Notes: generated by a model not told the origin, from the letters alone. A DNA stretch of 64,000 bases from Salipiger abyssi (GCF_001975705.1 NZ_CP015092.1:92354-156353), one strand, 5' to 3'. Shown: positions 25,725 to 35,491, counted from the stretch's first letter. Numbers and translations are program-made.

Positions 25725-27725
25725 CTACTCCGCAGGAAGTGCTGCGGGCGCTTTCGCCTTGCGACGGGGTGCCCCGACGCGCAACCGCCGGTCAGACAGC
25801 GAAAGACCCCCACCAAGCACAAGCATCGCCGATCCGATCCAGATAAAGTTGACCAGAGGTTCATACAGGATGCGCAGGGTCCAAGCCCCTTGCGTGCTCT
25901 CGTCCTCGGCGGCCGGATTTGCGATGGACGCATAGAGATCACCGGCCATTGTCGATCTGATGGCGCTCTCTGTGGTGGTGGTTTGCGCGACCGGATAGGT
26001 ACGCCGCTCCGGGAAGAGATCGGTGACATAGTTCCCCTCCCGGGCCACACGAAGCGTGCCACGATCCGCGAAGTAATTTGGCCCACGCACACGTTCGGCC
26101 CCCTCAAAGGTGACATCGAACCCACCAATGCTGACCTCTGTACCGGGCCGGACAAAGATGATTTCCTCGGATTTCCAGACCGTCGAGCCGATAAATCCGA
26201 ACATCGCCATCGCGAGCCCCGCATGAGCCAGTGTCATCCCATGAGAGGATCTGGGCAGGTTGCGTGCACGGCGCACCGATTCCGGGAACGGTGCCTCAAA
26301 CAGCTTTATGCGCATCGCCCATTCCCGCAGGGTTGAGAAAAACAGCCAGAATGCAAGCATCAGCGACAGATACCCCAACACCGGACCGCCCTCGGCGAGA
26401 TACCAGGTCACCAATGTCGCGAGCACGGCCAGAACGACCACGAAACGCAACCGCTGCAGAACGCCCGCCAGATCGGCACGTTTCCAGGACAGGTAAGGCC
26501 CCAGCCCCATCGCAAAGACGAGCGGCAGCATCACGGGAATAAAGGACGCATTGAAGAAGGGCGGCCCCACCGACAGTTTTTCACCGCCCGTCGCGGCTTC
26601 GTAGAAGAGCGGGTACAAGGTGCCGAACAGCACAATGCCGGTGGCCGTGGCCAGCAGCAGGTTGTTCACCAATAGCCCCGCTTCCCGGCTGATCGGCTTA
26701 AACAGGCCGCCGGGCTCCATTGTCGGCGCGCGCCAGGCAAACAGAGCAAGGGAACCGCCGATCGAAACGGCCAGCAATCCAAGGATATAAAGTCCCCTTT
26801 CCGGGTCGACCGCGAATGCATGCACAGAGGTCAGCAGGCCCGATCGGACAATGAACGTGCCCAAGAGCGATAGGGAAAAAGTCAGGATCGCCAGAAGGAT
26901 TGTCCAGCTTTTGAACGCATCCCGTTTCTCCGTCACGATTGCGGAATGCAGCAGTGCCGTGCCCATCAGCCATGGCATGAAACTGACGTTCTCAACGGGG
27001 TCCCAGAACCACCAGCCGCCCCAGCCAAGCTCATAATAGGCCCACCAGGATCCCAGCGCGATGCCTGCGGTCAGGCTCATCCAGGCAGCCAGCGTCCACG
27101 GACGTACCCACCGTGCCCAGGCCGCGTCCACCCGCCCTTCGATCAGGGCGGCAACCGCGAACGAAAAGACAATCGAGAACCCGACATACCCGAAGTAGAG
27201 AAGCGGCGGGTGCATGGCGAGACCGACATCCTGCAATAATGGGTTGAGGTCCTGACCGTCGTCTGGCGGAGGGAAAACGCGGTCGAAGGGATTGGACGTC
27301 AGCAGCATGAAAGTCAGGAAACCGACACTGATCCAGGCCTGCACCGACAGCGTTCTTGCCTTCAGCGACAGAGGAATGTTCGATCCGAAGAGGGCGACCG
27401 CCGCACCAAACACCGTCAGGATAAGGGTCCACAGCAACAGGGATCCTTCGTGACTGCCCCAGGTGCCTGCCACCTTGAACAGCATCGGTTTGAGTGAATT
27501 GGAATTCTCCACCACGTTCTTGACCGTGAAGTCGCTTGTGACGAAGGCTTGCATCAGCGCCAGAAACGCGATGCCGACAAAGAAAACCTGACCGAACGAG
27601 GACCATCTGGCAGACTGCATCCACAGGATGTTTCCGCGCCCCGCACCGAGGAAGGGCAGCACACTTTGAACAAGCGCCATGGCCAAGGCCAGTGCCAGCG
27701 CGAAATGACCGATTTCAGGTGTCAA
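25725..27725 (-). CDS. ccmF: Haem lyase subunit CcmF
   Basis: About 666 aa from the TTG at 27725 (LTPEIGHFALALALAMALVQ is the normal CcmF N-terminus). The open frame reaches 27836 but its extra 37 residues are hydrophilic and overlap regulatory repeats. It has ~15 helices and the WWD haem-handling motif (WGGWWFWDPVENVSFMPW). It ligates haem to apocytochromes with CcmH/CcmI. Genes ccmABCDE are absent from the window, so this is a partial, accessory set, probably dedicated to the island's own c-type cytochromes. Confidence 0.9.
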   Translation of the reverse strand: MTPEIGHFALALALAMALVQSVLPFLGAGRGNILWMQSARWSSFGQVFFVGIAFLALMQAFVTSDFTVKNVVENSNSLKPMLFKVAGTWGSHEGSLLLWTLILTVFGAAVALFGSNIPLSLKARTLSVQAWISVGFLTFMLLTSNPFDRVFPPPDDGQDLNPLLQDVGLAMHPPLLYFGYVGFSIVFSFAVAALIEGRVDAAWARWVRPWTLAAWMSLTAGIALGSWWAYYELGWGGWWFWDPVENVSFMPWLMGTALLHSAIVTEKRDAFKSWTILLAILTFSLSLLGTFIVRSGLLTSVHAFAVDPERGLYILGLLAVSIGGSLALFAWRAPTMEPGGLFKPISREAGLLVNNLLLATATGIVLFGTLYPLFYEAATGGEKLSVGPPFFNASFIPVMLPLVFAMGLGPYLSWKRADLAGVLQRLRFVVVLAVLATLVTWYLAEGGPVLGYLSLMLAFWLFFSTLREWAMRIKLFEAPFPESVRRARNLPRSSHGMTLAHAGLAMAMFGFIGSTVWKSEEIIFVRPGTEVSIGGFDVTFEGAERVRGPNYFADRGTLRVAREGNYVTDLFPERRTYPVAQTTTTESAIRSTMAGDLYASIANPAAEDESTQGAWTLRILYEPLVNFIWIGSAMLVLGGGLSLSDRRLRVGAPRRKAKAPAALPAE

Positions 27726-27805
27726 AGGATCATCAGCCTCTTCAATGAATTCACTGGATCGACGTCTGTCTAGCAAATCGTCCGGCGAACTGTGAGTGGT
27801 TGCTT

Positions 27806-27845
27806 TGTCACCGTTTGTAACAGGATGCTGTGACAAATGATTACA
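27806..27845. promoter_or_regulatory. Two opposed TGTA/TGTC direct-repeat boxes between ccmF and EF-hand gene
   Basis: Plus strand TGTCACCGTTTGTA (27806-27819) and minus strand TGTAATCATTTGTC (27845-27832), each with 10-bp period. They point toward the EF-hand gene and ccmF respectively. ACCGTTTGTAA is shared almost exactly with the scsB box (TCCGTTTGTAA). Confidence 0.5.
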
Positions 27846-27914
27846 AAACGGCCCGCGCTTGGCCTTTAATCAAAGCGCTATAACGCCAATGTATCTAGGG
27901 TAAGTCTGAAAGGA

Positions 27915-28466
27915 ATGAGAAATGAAAAACAAGAAATTATTGCGCTTGGCGTGGTGATCGCGGTTGGCATGGCGCAAACAGCATTTGCGGAATCCGACGG
28001 GGCTGCCGACAGCAAGCCTGACAGCGGGAATATGTCCGGCATGGCGATGGGCGATGGCGACAATCAGATGGGCATGATGGGCGGGGACATGATGCCGATG
28101 ATGCGAAAAATGATGAAGATGCATGCCGCTATGATGGGTGGCCAGGGCAACATGATGGGAATGATGGATCGGGACATGATGTCGACAATGATGTCCGGTG
28201 GACAGCCTCATGAAATGGCCGCGCAGATGTCCGAAAAAATGCGGGAGTTCGATGCGAATTCCGATGGAGCGTTGACACTTGACGAGTTCGAAGCCTTGCA
28301 TATGGACGCAATGCGCGCGCGCATGGTAGATCGCTTTCAGCATCTCGATGCGGACGGTAACGGCCAGATCTCTCAGGACGAGATGGAAGATGCCGGTACA
28401 CGGATGAGCAAAATGAACGGTACTTCCACCGGAACGGACATGGAAGGTCATCATGACAGCGAATAA
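27915..28466 (+). CDS. Met-rich exported EF-hand protein
   Basis: 183 aa. Signal peptide ends near TAFAES. Residues ~40-100 are extremely Met-rich (MGMMGGDMMPMMRKMMKM), suitable for Cu(I). Two EF-hand loops follow, DANSDGALTLDE and DADGNGQISQDE. The tail is GHHDSE. Oddity: the best ribosome-binding-site spacing fits an ATG at 27922 (KNKKLLRLA) in a different frame that soon stops, so an indel in the signal sequence is possible. Probably a periplasmic metal-buffering protein. Confidence 0.82.
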   Translation: MRNEKQEIIALGVVIAVGMAQTAFAESDGAADSKPDSGNMSGMAMGDGDNQMGMMGGDMMPMMRKMMKMHAAMMGGQGNMMGMMDRDMMSTMMSGGQPHEMAAQMSEKMREFDANSDGALTLDEFEALHMDAMRARMVDRFQHLDADGNGQISQDEMEDAGTRMSKMNGTSTGTDMEGHHDSE

Positions 28467-28505
28467 GGGTCAAGCCTGCGGCACTCAGCTTGATGGGGGC
28501 AAATT

Positions 28506-28973
28506 ATGGCCTTCTTTCTGACGCGCCGCGGCGCAAGCCTTGCGATGTTGGCCAGTTCCGTTGCACCTTTCTCGGCTGTCGCCCAGACCGCCGAGGTCTG
28601 GTCGGCGGACATGGCAGCAGATGCGCTGCAACAGGACCTGATCCGGATGATCGACGTTCGGTCGCGACCGGAATGGACCGACACCGGCGTTGCCGACGGT
28701 ACCTGGCCCATCAGCCTGCATGAGGACCGTTTCGCCGAGCGGCTTTTTGCCGCCCGGGAACGGGCCGAAGGGCGGCCTGTCGCGCTCATCTGTGCGACAG
28801 GCGGGCGGTCTGGCCGCGTCATGCGAAGTCTTCGGCAGGCTGGCTACAGCGGCTTTCTTGACGTATCCGAAGGCATGCTCGGTTCTGCCGCCGGACCGGG
28901 CTGGATCGCGGGCGGTTATCCGGTCGTCAGTGTCGATATGGCTCTGGCGGCGCTGCCAGAGGAATTGAGTTGA
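28506..28973 (+). CDS. Exported rhodanese-like protein
   Basis: 155 aa with signal peptide (TRRGASLAMLASSVAPFSAVA, possibly TAT). One rhodanese domain with LIDVRS-like motif (MIDVRSRPEW) and active-site loop ICATGGRSG containing the catalytic Cys. The C-terminus GWIAGGYPVV matches the rhodanese end. It is 1 bp before the multicopper oxidase gene and surely co-transcribed. Confidence 0.88.
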   Translation: MAFFLTRRGASLAMLASSVAPFSAVAQTAEVWSADMAADALQQDLIRMIDVRSRPEWTDTGVADGTWPISLHEDRFAERLFAARERAEGRPVALICATGGRSGRVMRSLRQAGYSGFLDVSEGMLGSAAGPGWIAGGYPVVSVDMALAALPEELS

Positions 28974-28974
28974 A

Positions 28975-30426
28975 GTGAAACTGTTGAACCGTCGAGAACT
29001 GTTGGGCCATGCCGCAGGCTTTGGGGCTGCATTTGCCCTGCCATCGGCTGCATTCGCGGCATCGGACAAGAGGCTCGCGTATCCTCCCCTTCTCGATGCG
29101 ACGACATCCCGGCTTTTTCAGCTGGAAGCCCGCACGGGCGAGACCCGTTTTGACGACGGTGCCGCCAGCGAAACGTTCGGCTACAACCAGGGATACCTTG
29201 GCCCGACGATCCGGGTGCAGGCCGGGGTCGAGACACGGGCAGAGGTGCACAACACGCTTGGCGAGCCGATGTCGGCGCATTGGCACGGGTTGGTTGTTGC
29301 CGGTGAGTTCGATGGCGGACCACATCAGGCCATCGCACCGGGAGACACCTGGAAGCCGGTGCTGGACCTTGACCAGCCCCCGGCAACGGCCTGGTATCAC
29401 AGCCACATTCACGGCGCGACGGCACGGCAGGTCATGCTGGGGCTGGCGGGTGTTCTGCAGGTGACGGATGACGCGGATGACGCCCGTGGATTGCCATCCG
29501 CCTACGGGGTCGATGATCTGACCCTTGTATTGCAGGACCGTCAGTTCAACTGGCGCGGACGCCTGAAATACGATCCCGGCATGCACCAGTCCATGAACGG
29601 GTTTCAGGGCGACACAATGGTTGTGAACGGTCAAATCGGCGCGTCGGCAGCGGTTCCGAAGGGGATCGTGCGGTGCCGTGTCGTCAACGGCTCGAATGCG
29701 CGGGTTTACCGCCTGTCCATGTCTGACAGCCGGTCGCTTCATCTCATCGCGACAGATGCCGGATTTCTGGATCGACCGATTGCGCTGAACCGCCTGACCC
29801 TTGCACCAGGAGAGCGCGCAGAAGTGCTTGTGGATTTCACAAGCGGGCGGGACAGTGTTTTGAAGTCCGACGATATCATTAATTCGGCCATGGGCGGAAT
29901 GATGGGCGGCGGCGGTTCCGGCAGTCCATTCACCGTGCTGCCTTTCGCTGTCGACACAACCCTTCCGGTTCGCATCGACGCCCTGCCCGGCTCTCTGGAC
30001 GGGCAGTTGCCTGATCTTGCGGTCAAGGACGCGCCAGTCCGACGTCTGTCACTGGATATGTCGATGGGCATGGGGATGATGTTCTCGCGGTCCGGTAACC
30101 GATTTTCGATCAACGGCGCGTCATACGATTCGGGAACGCTCAATTTTTCCACCAAACTCAACAGCATCGAGCGTTGGATTGTGCGTGGGGCCATGATGAT
30201 GCACCCGTTCCATGTTCACGGCGTCCGGTTTCAGGTCCTGTCGGAAAACGGTACGGCACCGCGTGCAGAGAACAGGGGTTGGAAGGATACGGTACTGGTG
30301 GATGGTGAAGTGGAGCTTGCGATGAAATTCGAAAAACCTGCCTCAGCGGCTGCGCCCTACATGTATCACTGCCACATTCTGGAACACGAAGACGGCGGCA
30401 TGATGGGGCAATTCAGTGTTGCTTAG
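28975..30426 (+). CDS. cueO: CueO-like TAT multicopper oxidase
   Basis: 483 aa with a GTG start. TAT signal NRRELLGHAAGFGAAFAL. All copper sites present: HWHG, AWYHSHIHG, HPFHVHG and HCHILEHEDGGMM. A Met-rich stretch near the third domain (MGGMMGGGGSG, MSMGMGMMF) recalls the CueO substrate-copper region. It is predicted to oxidise periplasmic Cu(I) to Cu(II). The operon is EF-hand protein, rhodanese, oxidase. Confidence 0.92.
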   Translation: MKLLNRRELLGHAAGFGAAFALPSAAFAASDKRLAYPPLLDATTSRLFQLEARTGETRFDDGAASETFGYNQGYLGPTIRVQAGVETRAEVHNTLGEPMSAHWHGLVVAGEFDGGPHQAIAPGDTWKPVLDLDQPPATAWYHSHIHGATARQVMLGLAGVLQVTDDADDARGLPSAYGVDDLTLVLQDRQFNWRGRLKYDPGMHQSMNGFQGDTMVVNGQIGASAAVPKGIVRCRVVNGSNARVYRLSMSDSRSLHLIATDAGFLDRPIALNRLTLAPGERAEVLVDFTSGRDSVLKSDDIINSAMGGMMGGGGSGSPFTVLPFAVDTTLPVRIDALPGSLDGQLPDLAVKDAPVRRLSLDMSMGMGMMFSRSGNRFSINGASYDSGTLNFSTKLNSIERWIVRGAMMMHPFHVHGVRFQVLSENGTAPRAENRGWKDTVLVDGEVELAMKFEKPASAAAPYMYHCHILEHEDGGMMGQFSVA

Positions 30427-30438
30427 CGCAGAAATCCC

Positions 30439-30469
30439 TTTACCCTCCGCTGACAGGAACCTTTAGGGG
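30439..30469 (+). promoter_or_regulatory. Weak CueR-type promoter candidate
   Basis: TTTACC, 19-bp spacer with CTCC-N7-GGAA-like dyad, then TAGGGG. It resembles the stronger CueR promoters here but each element deviates. It would drive the 47-aa gene and the TVP38 gene. Confidence 0.35.
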
Positions 30470-30496
30470 AATCCTATTCCTCGATAGAGGTTTGAG

Positions 30497-30640
30497 ATGA
30501 AAACCGAATTGCACATCAAGCGGCTGACCCTCGCCGGCGGGCTGTTGATCGTCATCTCTGCGCCTATGCATTTCATCTTGCCCGAGCAAAGGCCAATTGT
30601 CTTCGCAGCTCTCTTTCTTTTGGTGCTCCATGCCGCTTAG
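30497..30640 (+). CDS. 47-aa hydrophobic peptide, unknown
   Basis: ATG at 30497 behind GAGG. MKTELHIKRLTLAGGLLIV is followed by two short hydrophobic stretches ending LLVLHAA. It overlaps the TVP38-like gene start by 11 bp, suggesting translational coupling. No family recognised. Confidence 0.55.
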   Translation: MKTELHIKRLTLAGGLLIVISAPMHFILPEQRPIVFAALFLLVLHAA

Positions 30641-31304
30641 CAAACCGCGCCTGCATCGGGTTGGGCTATGGTTGGTGGTTGCGCTTGGCGTACTTTTGAT
30701 AGCCATATGGGCAATGGGATATGGCCCGGCGATAGCCCGCGAGACTATCGAGGTCTGGATAGAGCGGGCCGGCGCTTTGGGACCGTTGCTCATCATCGTG
30801 CTCATGATGGTTTCGATCGTGGCAAGCCCCATTCCAAGTGCACCGGTCGCACTGGTGGCAGGCGCGGCGTATGGTCATGTTGCCGGAGCTGTCTATGTCG
30901 CCATCGGGTCGGAACTGGGTGCACTCGTGGCATTCATCATCGCCCGCTATATCGGGCGCGACCACGTTGAGCGCTGGCTTGGGGATAAGGCCGGTTTCGG
31001 GTTATTGGGCTCTCAAAATCTGTTGATGTTGACGGTGTTCGCGTCTCGCCTCTTGCCCTTCATCTCGTTTGACGCAATGAGCTACGCTGCCGGTCTCAGC
31101 CGCCTGCGCCTTTGGCGGTTCCTGATCGCAACTCTGGCAGGCATTCTTCCAGCCAGTTTCCTGCTCGCGCATTTCGGAGCAGAGGCCATGTCGGGAGATT
31201 TCGGCACTGCTGAGTGGATCATCATCGGTCTTGGATTGATGACTGCCGCACCGTTGCTGGTCGCAGCGCTCTGGCGAACAAATCGGTCAACCAACGCTTC
31301 CTAA
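30630..31304 (+). CDS. TVP38/TMEM64 (DedA-like) membrane protein
   Basis: 224 aa from the ATG at 30630. VTT-domain features: VASPIPSAPVALVAGAAYG, GSELGALVAFIIARYIGRD, and SRLLPFISFDAMSYAAGLSRL. These proteins are thought to act in lipid or selenite/metal-linked membrane processes; the precise role is not known. Confidence 0.88.
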   Translation: MPLSKPRLHRVGLWLVVALGVLLIAIWAMGYGPAIARETIEVWIERAGALGPLLIIVLMMVSIVASPIPSAPVALVAGAAYGHVAGAVYVAIGSELGALVAFIIARYIGRDHVERWLGDKAGFGLLGSQNLLMLTVFASRLLPFISFDAMSYAAGLSRLRLWRFLIATLAGILPASFLLAHFGAEAMSGDFGTAEWIIIGLGLMTAAPLLVAALWRTNRSTNAS

Positions 31305-31352
31305 GTCTGAGTATGTCAGCAAAAATGAAAACCGTGATTGCCTACTTTACCA

Positions 31353-31383
31353 TTGACCTTCCCCCACAGGAAGCTGCGACCGT
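31353..31383 (+). promoter_or_regulatory. CueR-type promoter of the Rieske gene
   Basis: TTGACC (31353-31358) then TTCC-N7-GGAA (TTCCCCCACAGGAA). The -10 at 19 bp (GACCGT) is poor, and only 8 bp separate it from the ATG at 31392, so the transcript would be leaderless or the true start codon lies downstream. Confidence 0.55.
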
Positions 31384-31391
31384 GAATCGCT

Positions 31392-31949
31392 ATGGATACA
31401 CAAACACCACAACTCCGCCGGGATTTCCTGTACTACGCCACCGCCGGAACGGGCGCGGTTGCCGTAGGGGCTGCGGTCTGGCCATTGCTCAATCAGATGA
31501 ACCCATCCGCCGATGTCCGCGCGCTGTCCCAGATCCGCGTCGATATCTCCGGTGTGGAACCCGGAACGCAATTGACTGTCAGTTTTCTCGGCAAGCCGGT
31601 GTTCATCCGGCACAGGACCGACGCGGAAATCGCGCAGGCCCGTTCGGAAGATGTGCTTTCCCTTCCTGATACCGTCGCCAGAAATCCCAACATATCCGGA
31701 GATGACCTGGCCACCGATGCAAACAGGGCAGTGGCGGGAAATGAGAATTTCTTGGTCATGATAGGCGTTTGCACGCATCTGGGATGTGTACCACTTGGTG
31801 ACGGAGCCGGCGATTTTGGTGGTTGGTTCTGTCCCTGTCATGGCTCCCATTATGATACAGCAGGACGCATTCGAAAGGGTCCGGCACCGGAGAACCTGCA
31901 TATTCCCACGATGTCCGTTTCGGAAGACATGATACTGACCCTGGGCTGA
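31392..31949 (+). CDS. petA: Orphan Rieske iron-sulfur protein
   Basis: 185 aa. N-terminal TAT-type anchor [23 protein letters not shown]. [2Fe-2S] ligands in CTHLGC and CPCHGSHYD, and [10 protein letters not shown], all as in the Rieske subunit of cytochrome bc1. No cytochrome b or c1 gene is in the window. A CueR-like promoter suggests copper induction, perhaps to replace a damaged bc1 subunit or serve another complex. Confidence 0.92.
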   Translation: MDTQTPQLRRDFLYYATAGTGAVAVGAAVWPLLNQMNPSADVRALSQIRVDISGVEPGTQLTVSFLGKPVFIRHRTDAEIAQARSEDVLSLPDTVARNPNISGDDLATDANRAVAGNENFLVMIGVCTHLGCVPLGDGAGDFGGWFCPCHGSHYDTAGRIRKGPAPENLHIPTMSVSEDMILTLG

Positions 31950-32009
31950 CAGGAGCTTCGCGCATCGCGAAGGCCCATAAAATTCATACGCAGCGTTGTC
32001 GGAAGAGTC

Positions 32010-32040
32010 TTGACCCTCCAGTAACTGGAAGGGTTATGTG
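32010..32040 (+). promoter_or_regulatory. CueR-type promoter of the YHS copper ATPase
   Basis: -35 TTGACC (32010-32015), 19-bp spacer with CTCCAGTAACTGGAAG dyad, -10 TATGTG (32035-32040); ATG at 32071. Confidence 0.85.
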
Positions 32041-32070
32041 TTCAATTGTCTTGAAAACGGGAATTAGAAG

Positions 32071-34416
32071 ATGGCCACGGACCAAGAACATCATCACGAC
32101 ATGACGCGCACCTCGACCGCATCAGACCCAGATACAGCGACCGACCCGGTGTGCGGCATGACCGTCGAGATAGACGAAGACACGCGCAGTGCCGAGTATG
32201 ATGGAGAGGTCTTTCATTTCTGCTCGGAAAACTGCGAAACCAAGTTTGGCAAAGACCCATTTTACTATGCGTCGGGAAACGCCCAAAAGACACCAGCACA
32301 TGGCGAGGCCGGTACGCAATGGACCTGCCCGATGCATCCGCAAATCCTGAAGGATGAGCCCGGGTCCTGTCCGATCTGCGGCATGGCGCTTGAACCGATG
32401 CTTCCATCGGACGAGCCGTCAGAAGAGTTGTCCGATTTCACAACACGCATGTGGATCAGCGCGGCAGCCGCCGTTCCGCTGGTTATCCTGACGATGGGTG
32501 AACTGGTCGGCCTACCTGTGCGGGAATGGATCGGACATCAGACGGCTGTCTACATCGAATTCGTCCTCGCAACCCCGATCATTCTCTGGGCGGCTCTTCC
32601 CTTCTTCAAAAGGGGGTGGGAATCGATCAGGAATATATCGCCGAACATGTGGACCCTGATCGCGCTTGGCGTCGGGGCTGCCTATATCTATTCGCTTGCC
32701 GCAACATTCCTGCCCGGCATTTTCCCCGAAGCGTATCGAAACGGCCAAAGCGTCGGGACATATTACGAAGCTGCGGTTGTGATCGTTGCGCTGATCTTTG
32801 TCGGTCAGGTGCTCGAGTTGCGCGCCCGCGAACGGACGGGTGATGCCATCCGTGCATTGCTCGATCTCGCACCAAAAACGGCGCGGCGGATCCTGCCGGA
32901 CGGGACGGAATATGACGCACCTCTCGAACACATTGTTGAGGGTGACAGGTTGCGGGTACGCCCCGGCGACAGCATACCCGTCGATGCCGAGGTCCTCGAA
33001 GGGCATTCATCTATCGACGAAAGTATGATCACCGGAGAGCCGTTGCCGGTCGAGAAAACACAAGGCGACCGGGTCACAGGCGGCACGATCAACAAGAACG
33101 GCACATTGGCGATCCGGGCCACACAGGTCGGTGCGGACACGGTCCTGTCCCAGATCGTGGACATGGTGGCAGGTGCAAAGCGGTCGCGCGCGCCGATTCA
33201 GGGTCTGGCGGACCGGGTATCGTCCGTCTTTGTTCCGACGGTTGTCGTCATTGCGATCATATCCTTCGTTGTCTGGCTGTTCTTAGGGCCCGATCCCGCG
33301 CTCGCCTTCGCTGTTACTGCAGCCGTATCCGTTCTTATCATTGCTTGCCCCTGTGCCTTGGGCCTTGCGACGCCCATTTCGATCACAACGGCGGCGGGCC
33401 GCGGGGCACAGGCTGGCGTTCTGATCAAAGACGCCGAAGCACTGGAACGCATGGCGCGTGTCGATACCGTCATCGTTGACAAGACCGGAACACTCACCGA
33501 AGGGCGCCCCAAGCTGACAGACGTGGTGCCCACGGGGGACAAGGCTGAAAATGACCTGCTGACAATGGCTGCGGCCCTCGAACGGGGCTCCGAACATCCG
33601 CTGGCCGAAGCAATAGTCGAGGGTGCGCTGGCACGGGGGCTGACGCTTCCGAACGCAACGGAATTCGAAGCCGTGACTGGCAAGGGCGTGAAAGGCATGG
33701 TCGATGGCCAGGTCGTGGCACTTGGGAATCCCGCCATGATGGCAGAGATCAACGTTGACGCTTCGATTGCGGAATTTGCTGCGGACGACCTTCGTGAATC
33801 TGGAAAGACAGCAATGCTTGTGGCGATAGATGGCACTTTTGCCGGCATTGTCGCTGTTGCCGATCCCATCAAGGAGTCCACGGCAGACGCCATCGATGAC
33901 CTTCATCGCCTCGGTCTCAGGGTCATAATGGCAACCGGTGACAATCAGAAAACCGCCGAAGCCGTCGCCGCAAAGCTGGGTATTGATGAAGTCCACGCAG
34001 GCGTCTTGCCCGAAGACAAGAAGGCATTGGTGGACTCCCTCAGACAAGAAGGGGCCCGGATCGCCATGGCAGGAGACGGCGTGAACGATGCCCCTGCCCT
34101 GGCGGCGGCTGATGTGGGCATTGCGATGGGCACCGGTGCCGACGTTGCCGTGGAAAGCGCAGGCATCACCCTTCTGGGTGGTGATCTTGTCGGCATCGTG
34201 CGTGCGCGCCGATTGGCAAAGGCAACGGTGCGAAACATCAAGCAGAACCTGTTTTTTGCCTTCGCCTACAATACCGCAGGTGTGCCCATCGCGGCTGGTA
34301 TTCTCTACCCGTTTTTCGGCCTTCTTCTGTCGCCGATGATCGCCGCCGCCGCGATGAGCCTGTCTTCGGTCTCCGTCATTAGCAATGCACTGCGGCTGCG
34401 ACGGGTACGGCTTTAG
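32071..34416 (+). CDS. Copper P1B ATPase with YHS and CPMHP metal-binding domains
   Basis: 781 aa. Instead of HMA domains the N-terminus has a His-rich start (EHHHDM), a YHS domain ([25 protein letters not shown]) and a heavy-metal-binding CPMHPQI...[11 protein letters not shown] domain. Core: [28 protein letters not shown]. This architecture matches SilP/CopA-type Cu(I)/Ag(I) pumps thought to load or clear periplasmic copper. It is a second copper exporter beside copA. Confidence 0.95.
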   Translation: MATDQEHHHDMTRTSTASDPDTATDPVCGMTVEIDEDTRSAEYDGEVFHFCSENCETKFGKDPFYYASGNAQKTPAHGEAGTQWTCPMHPQILKDEPGSCPICGMALEPMLPSDEPSEELSDFTTRMWISAAAAVPLVILTMGELVGLPVREWIGHQTAVYIEFVLATPIILWAALPFFKRGWESIRNISPNMWTLIALGVGAAYIYSLAATFLPGIFPEAYRNGQSVGTYYEAAVVIVALIFVGQVLELRARERTGDAIRALLDLAPKTARRILPDGTEYDAPLEHIVEGDRLRVRPGDSIPVDAEVLEGHSSIDESMITGEPLPVEKTQGDRVTGGTINKNGTLAIRATQVGADTVLSQIVDMVAGAKRSRAPIQGLADRVSSVFVPTVVVIAIISFVVWLFLGPDPALAFAVTAAVSVLIIACPCALGLATPISITTAAGRGAQAGVLIKDAEALERMARVDTVIVDKTGTLTEGRPKLTDVVPTGDKAENDLLTMAAALERGSEHPLAEAIVEGALARGLTLPNATEFEAVTGKGVKGMVDGQVVALGNPAMMAEINVDASIAEFAADDLRESGKTAMLVAIDGTFAGIVAVADPIKESTADAIDDLHRLGLRVIMATGDNQKTAEAVAAKLGIDEVHAGVLPEDKKALVDSLRQEGARIAMAGDGVNDAPALAAADVGIAMGTGADVAVESAGITLLGGDLVGIVRARRLAKATVRNIKQNLFFAFAYNTAGVPIAAGILYPFFGLLLSPMIAAAAMSLSSVSVISNALRLRRVRL

Positions 34417-34435
34417 TCGCAAACTAAGGAGATAG

Positions 34436-35374
34436 ATGATGGCAGGCGGACATCAGGGGCATATGCCGTCCGGCGGCAAGGGGCTGGCGATATCAGCCTA
34501 GTTGACCGGCATCTATTTTGTGATTGAACTGGCGATTGGCCTATGGACAGGGTCAATCGCGGTCATCTCCGACGCGTTCCATACCTTTTCGGCCGTGGGC
34601 GGTGTGCTGGTCGCCATTGTCGCGGCGCGTATGGCGTTGCGTCCGGCGGATGAAGAGCGGAGCTTTGGCTGGGCGCGCGCCGAAATCATCGGCGCCCTTG
34701 TGAATGGCGGCTTCTTGCTGGCCATGGCGGTTGTTGTCATCGCGATGGCTGCCATGCGCATGTCTGCGCCAATTGATCTTCCAACGGGTCCGATGCTGAT
34801 TGCGGCTGCCGGGGGGCTCTTTACGGAGTTCATTTCGCTTGCGCTGATCTGGAAGCAAAGCAAGGAAGATCTGAACACGAAGGGAGCGTTCTGGCATATC
34901 ATCCAGACCTTTGTTGGCAGTCTGTTGATCATCGTGACCGCCCTCGCAATCGAATTCACCGGGTTTCTGCTGATCGACCCGCTGCTTGGCATGGCGTTCG
35001 GGTTTGTCCTGCTATGGGCGAGCTGGGGATTGCTGAAAGAAGCGGCGCATCTTTTGATGGAAGGCACGCCTCCCGAAGTGAGTCTGCCTGAAATCAAACG
35101 TACCCTTGAAGAACTGCACGAGGTTTCCGATGTTCACCATATTCATGCCTGGGCGCTGACAAGTGGCAAGCATGTCTTCTCCGCGCATCTGCGTGTCACA
35201 GAGCAAGCAGATCAAGAAGAGGTCCTGCAAACCGCCTACGACATGCTGCGTAAGGACTTCGGGTTCTTTTTCGCAACCCTGCAGATCGAAACACGGTGCT
35301 TCGACGAAAGCGGCGCTGAGGCAATCGACCTTTCAGCGGCGACCAGTAAGACAGGGCATAACGGCGATCTTTGA
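34436..35374 (+). pseudogene. Cation diffusion facilitator gene with in-frame amber codon
   Basis: A good start (AAGGAG, ATG at 34436) gives MMAGGHQGHMPSGGKGLAISA, then TAG at 34499-34501, then the same frame continues LTGIYFVIELAIGLW as a normal six-helix CDF protein. A TTG at 34502 could restart but would lack the N-terminal helix start. The transport-site motifs look altered: SDAFHTFSA and HIIQT where CDF exporters usually have HxxxD. It could be pseudogene, suppressed, or re-initiated. Confidence 0.8.
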
Positions 35375-35491
35375 AAACAGGTCATCGTCGCGGGCAGCAA
35401 TTCTCATTGTTATCGGGCAAGCGAAATACCCGCCAAGCTTTGCTACCGCACCTTTTGTTATCTCGAACCGGGCATGGTCCGGCTGATCCAT

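Noticed and set aside
27726..27836. N-terminal extension of CcmF
   Set aside because: Needs a TTG start without a ribosome binding site, is hydrophilic, and overlaps regulatory repeats; the family begins at LTPEIGHF.
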